Below, piece by piece: positions 13,535 through 13,590 of a stretch of 13,590 nt of DNA. The stretch covers positions 1-13,590 of the forward strand of contig JAFZOC010000139.1 in assembly GCA_017550765.1 (NCBI GenBank), written 5' to 3'. How positions within the stretch are numbered: position 1 is the stretch's first letter; every line of letters starts with the position of its first letter. The DNA is from Oscillospiraceae bacterium (lineage in GTDB: Bacteria > Bacillota_A > Clostridia > Oscillospirales > Oscillospiraceae). The position numbers and the translations under genes are program-made. The notes under the pieces are model-generated. The model made no database searches. It was given only the letters and a program-made list of their open reading frames with translations, and had not been told where the DNA came from.

Positions 13535-13590
13535 TCACCACGCCGATCGATGATTTTGTCCGCGCGTACGCGGACAGTGGCCTAATCCGC
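13531..13590 (+). CDS. Start of an Orn/Lys/Arg-decarboxylase-like PLP enzyme (cut by window end)
   Basis: Only 20 codons are visible (MITTPIDDFVRAYADSGLIR). This N-terminus resembles the start of clostridial fold-I PLP enzymes annotated as Orn/Lys/Arg decarboxylase, where a similar segment precedes the RLHMPGHKG motif; that motif would lie just past the window. The ATG overlaps the scfB stop as ATGA, and the GGTGAGG ahead of it can act as ribosome binding site, so translation is probably coupled to scfB. The frame is open to the edge. Confidence 0.6.
   Translation, partial: MITTPIDDFVRAYADSGLIR

Overview
The window is GC-rich and densely coded, with strong AGGAGG-type ribosome binding sites and AT-rich gaps between genes. 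It carries a SCIFF ranthipeptide precursor with its radical-SAM maturase, a pair characteristic of Clostridia. A high-GC gut-type clostridium (Oscillospiraceae-like) is the best guess. That taxonomic call is inference. I see no tRNA, rRNA, CRISPR array, insertion sequence or phage gene.

Layout, left to right. (1) About 1-2342, minus strand: a tartronate-semialdehyde-type reductase (garR) followed by a glycerate 2-kinase of the MOFRL family, ending in a terminator at 66-110. (2) 2513-3733, plus: a divergently transcribed AraC-family regulator with a terminator behind it. (3) 3734-3988: a gap holding three further perfect hairpins. (4) 3989-5749, minus: a GPH-type sugar:cation symporter with an unusual 92-residue charged tail. 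(5) 5956-8018, plus: an AEC-family carboxylate-type transporter and a cog3964-like metallohydrolase, separated by a tandem 18-bp duplication. (6) 8025-8072: a bidirectional terminator. (7) 8075-10003, minus: a cytoplasmic GHL6-like putative glycoside hydrolase. (8) 10204-11748, plus: a D-2-hydroxyacid dehydrogenase and a PPC/DUF296 protein. (9) 11858-13534, plus: promoter, SCIFF precursor (scfA), internal terminator and maturase (scfB). (10) 13531 to the window end: the start of an Orn/Lys/Arg-decarboxylase-like gene, overlapping the scfB stop.

Regions 1-8 read as one catabolic locus: two transporters, a glycosidase-like hydrolase, a metallohydrolase of a deacetylase/esterase group, a hydroxyacid dehydrogenase, a reductase and a kinase that would deliver 2-phosphoglycerate, plus a regulator. 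The best evidence for co-regulation is in the DNA. A 13-bp element (AAATTTGYTATCC) occurs in the garR/araC and hydrolase/dehydrogenase gaps. In both it lies exactly 48 bp upstream of the minus-strand -10 box, with a second shared octamer at the same offset. A degenerate copy sits in the third divergent gap. The substrate is unknown, and no enzyme here makes tartronate semialdehyde.

The SCIFF unit is a known type of system, but this precursor has Gly where, by recalled alignment to the characterised CteA peptide, the thioether-accepting Thr should be. It also has a seventh Cys in the leader.
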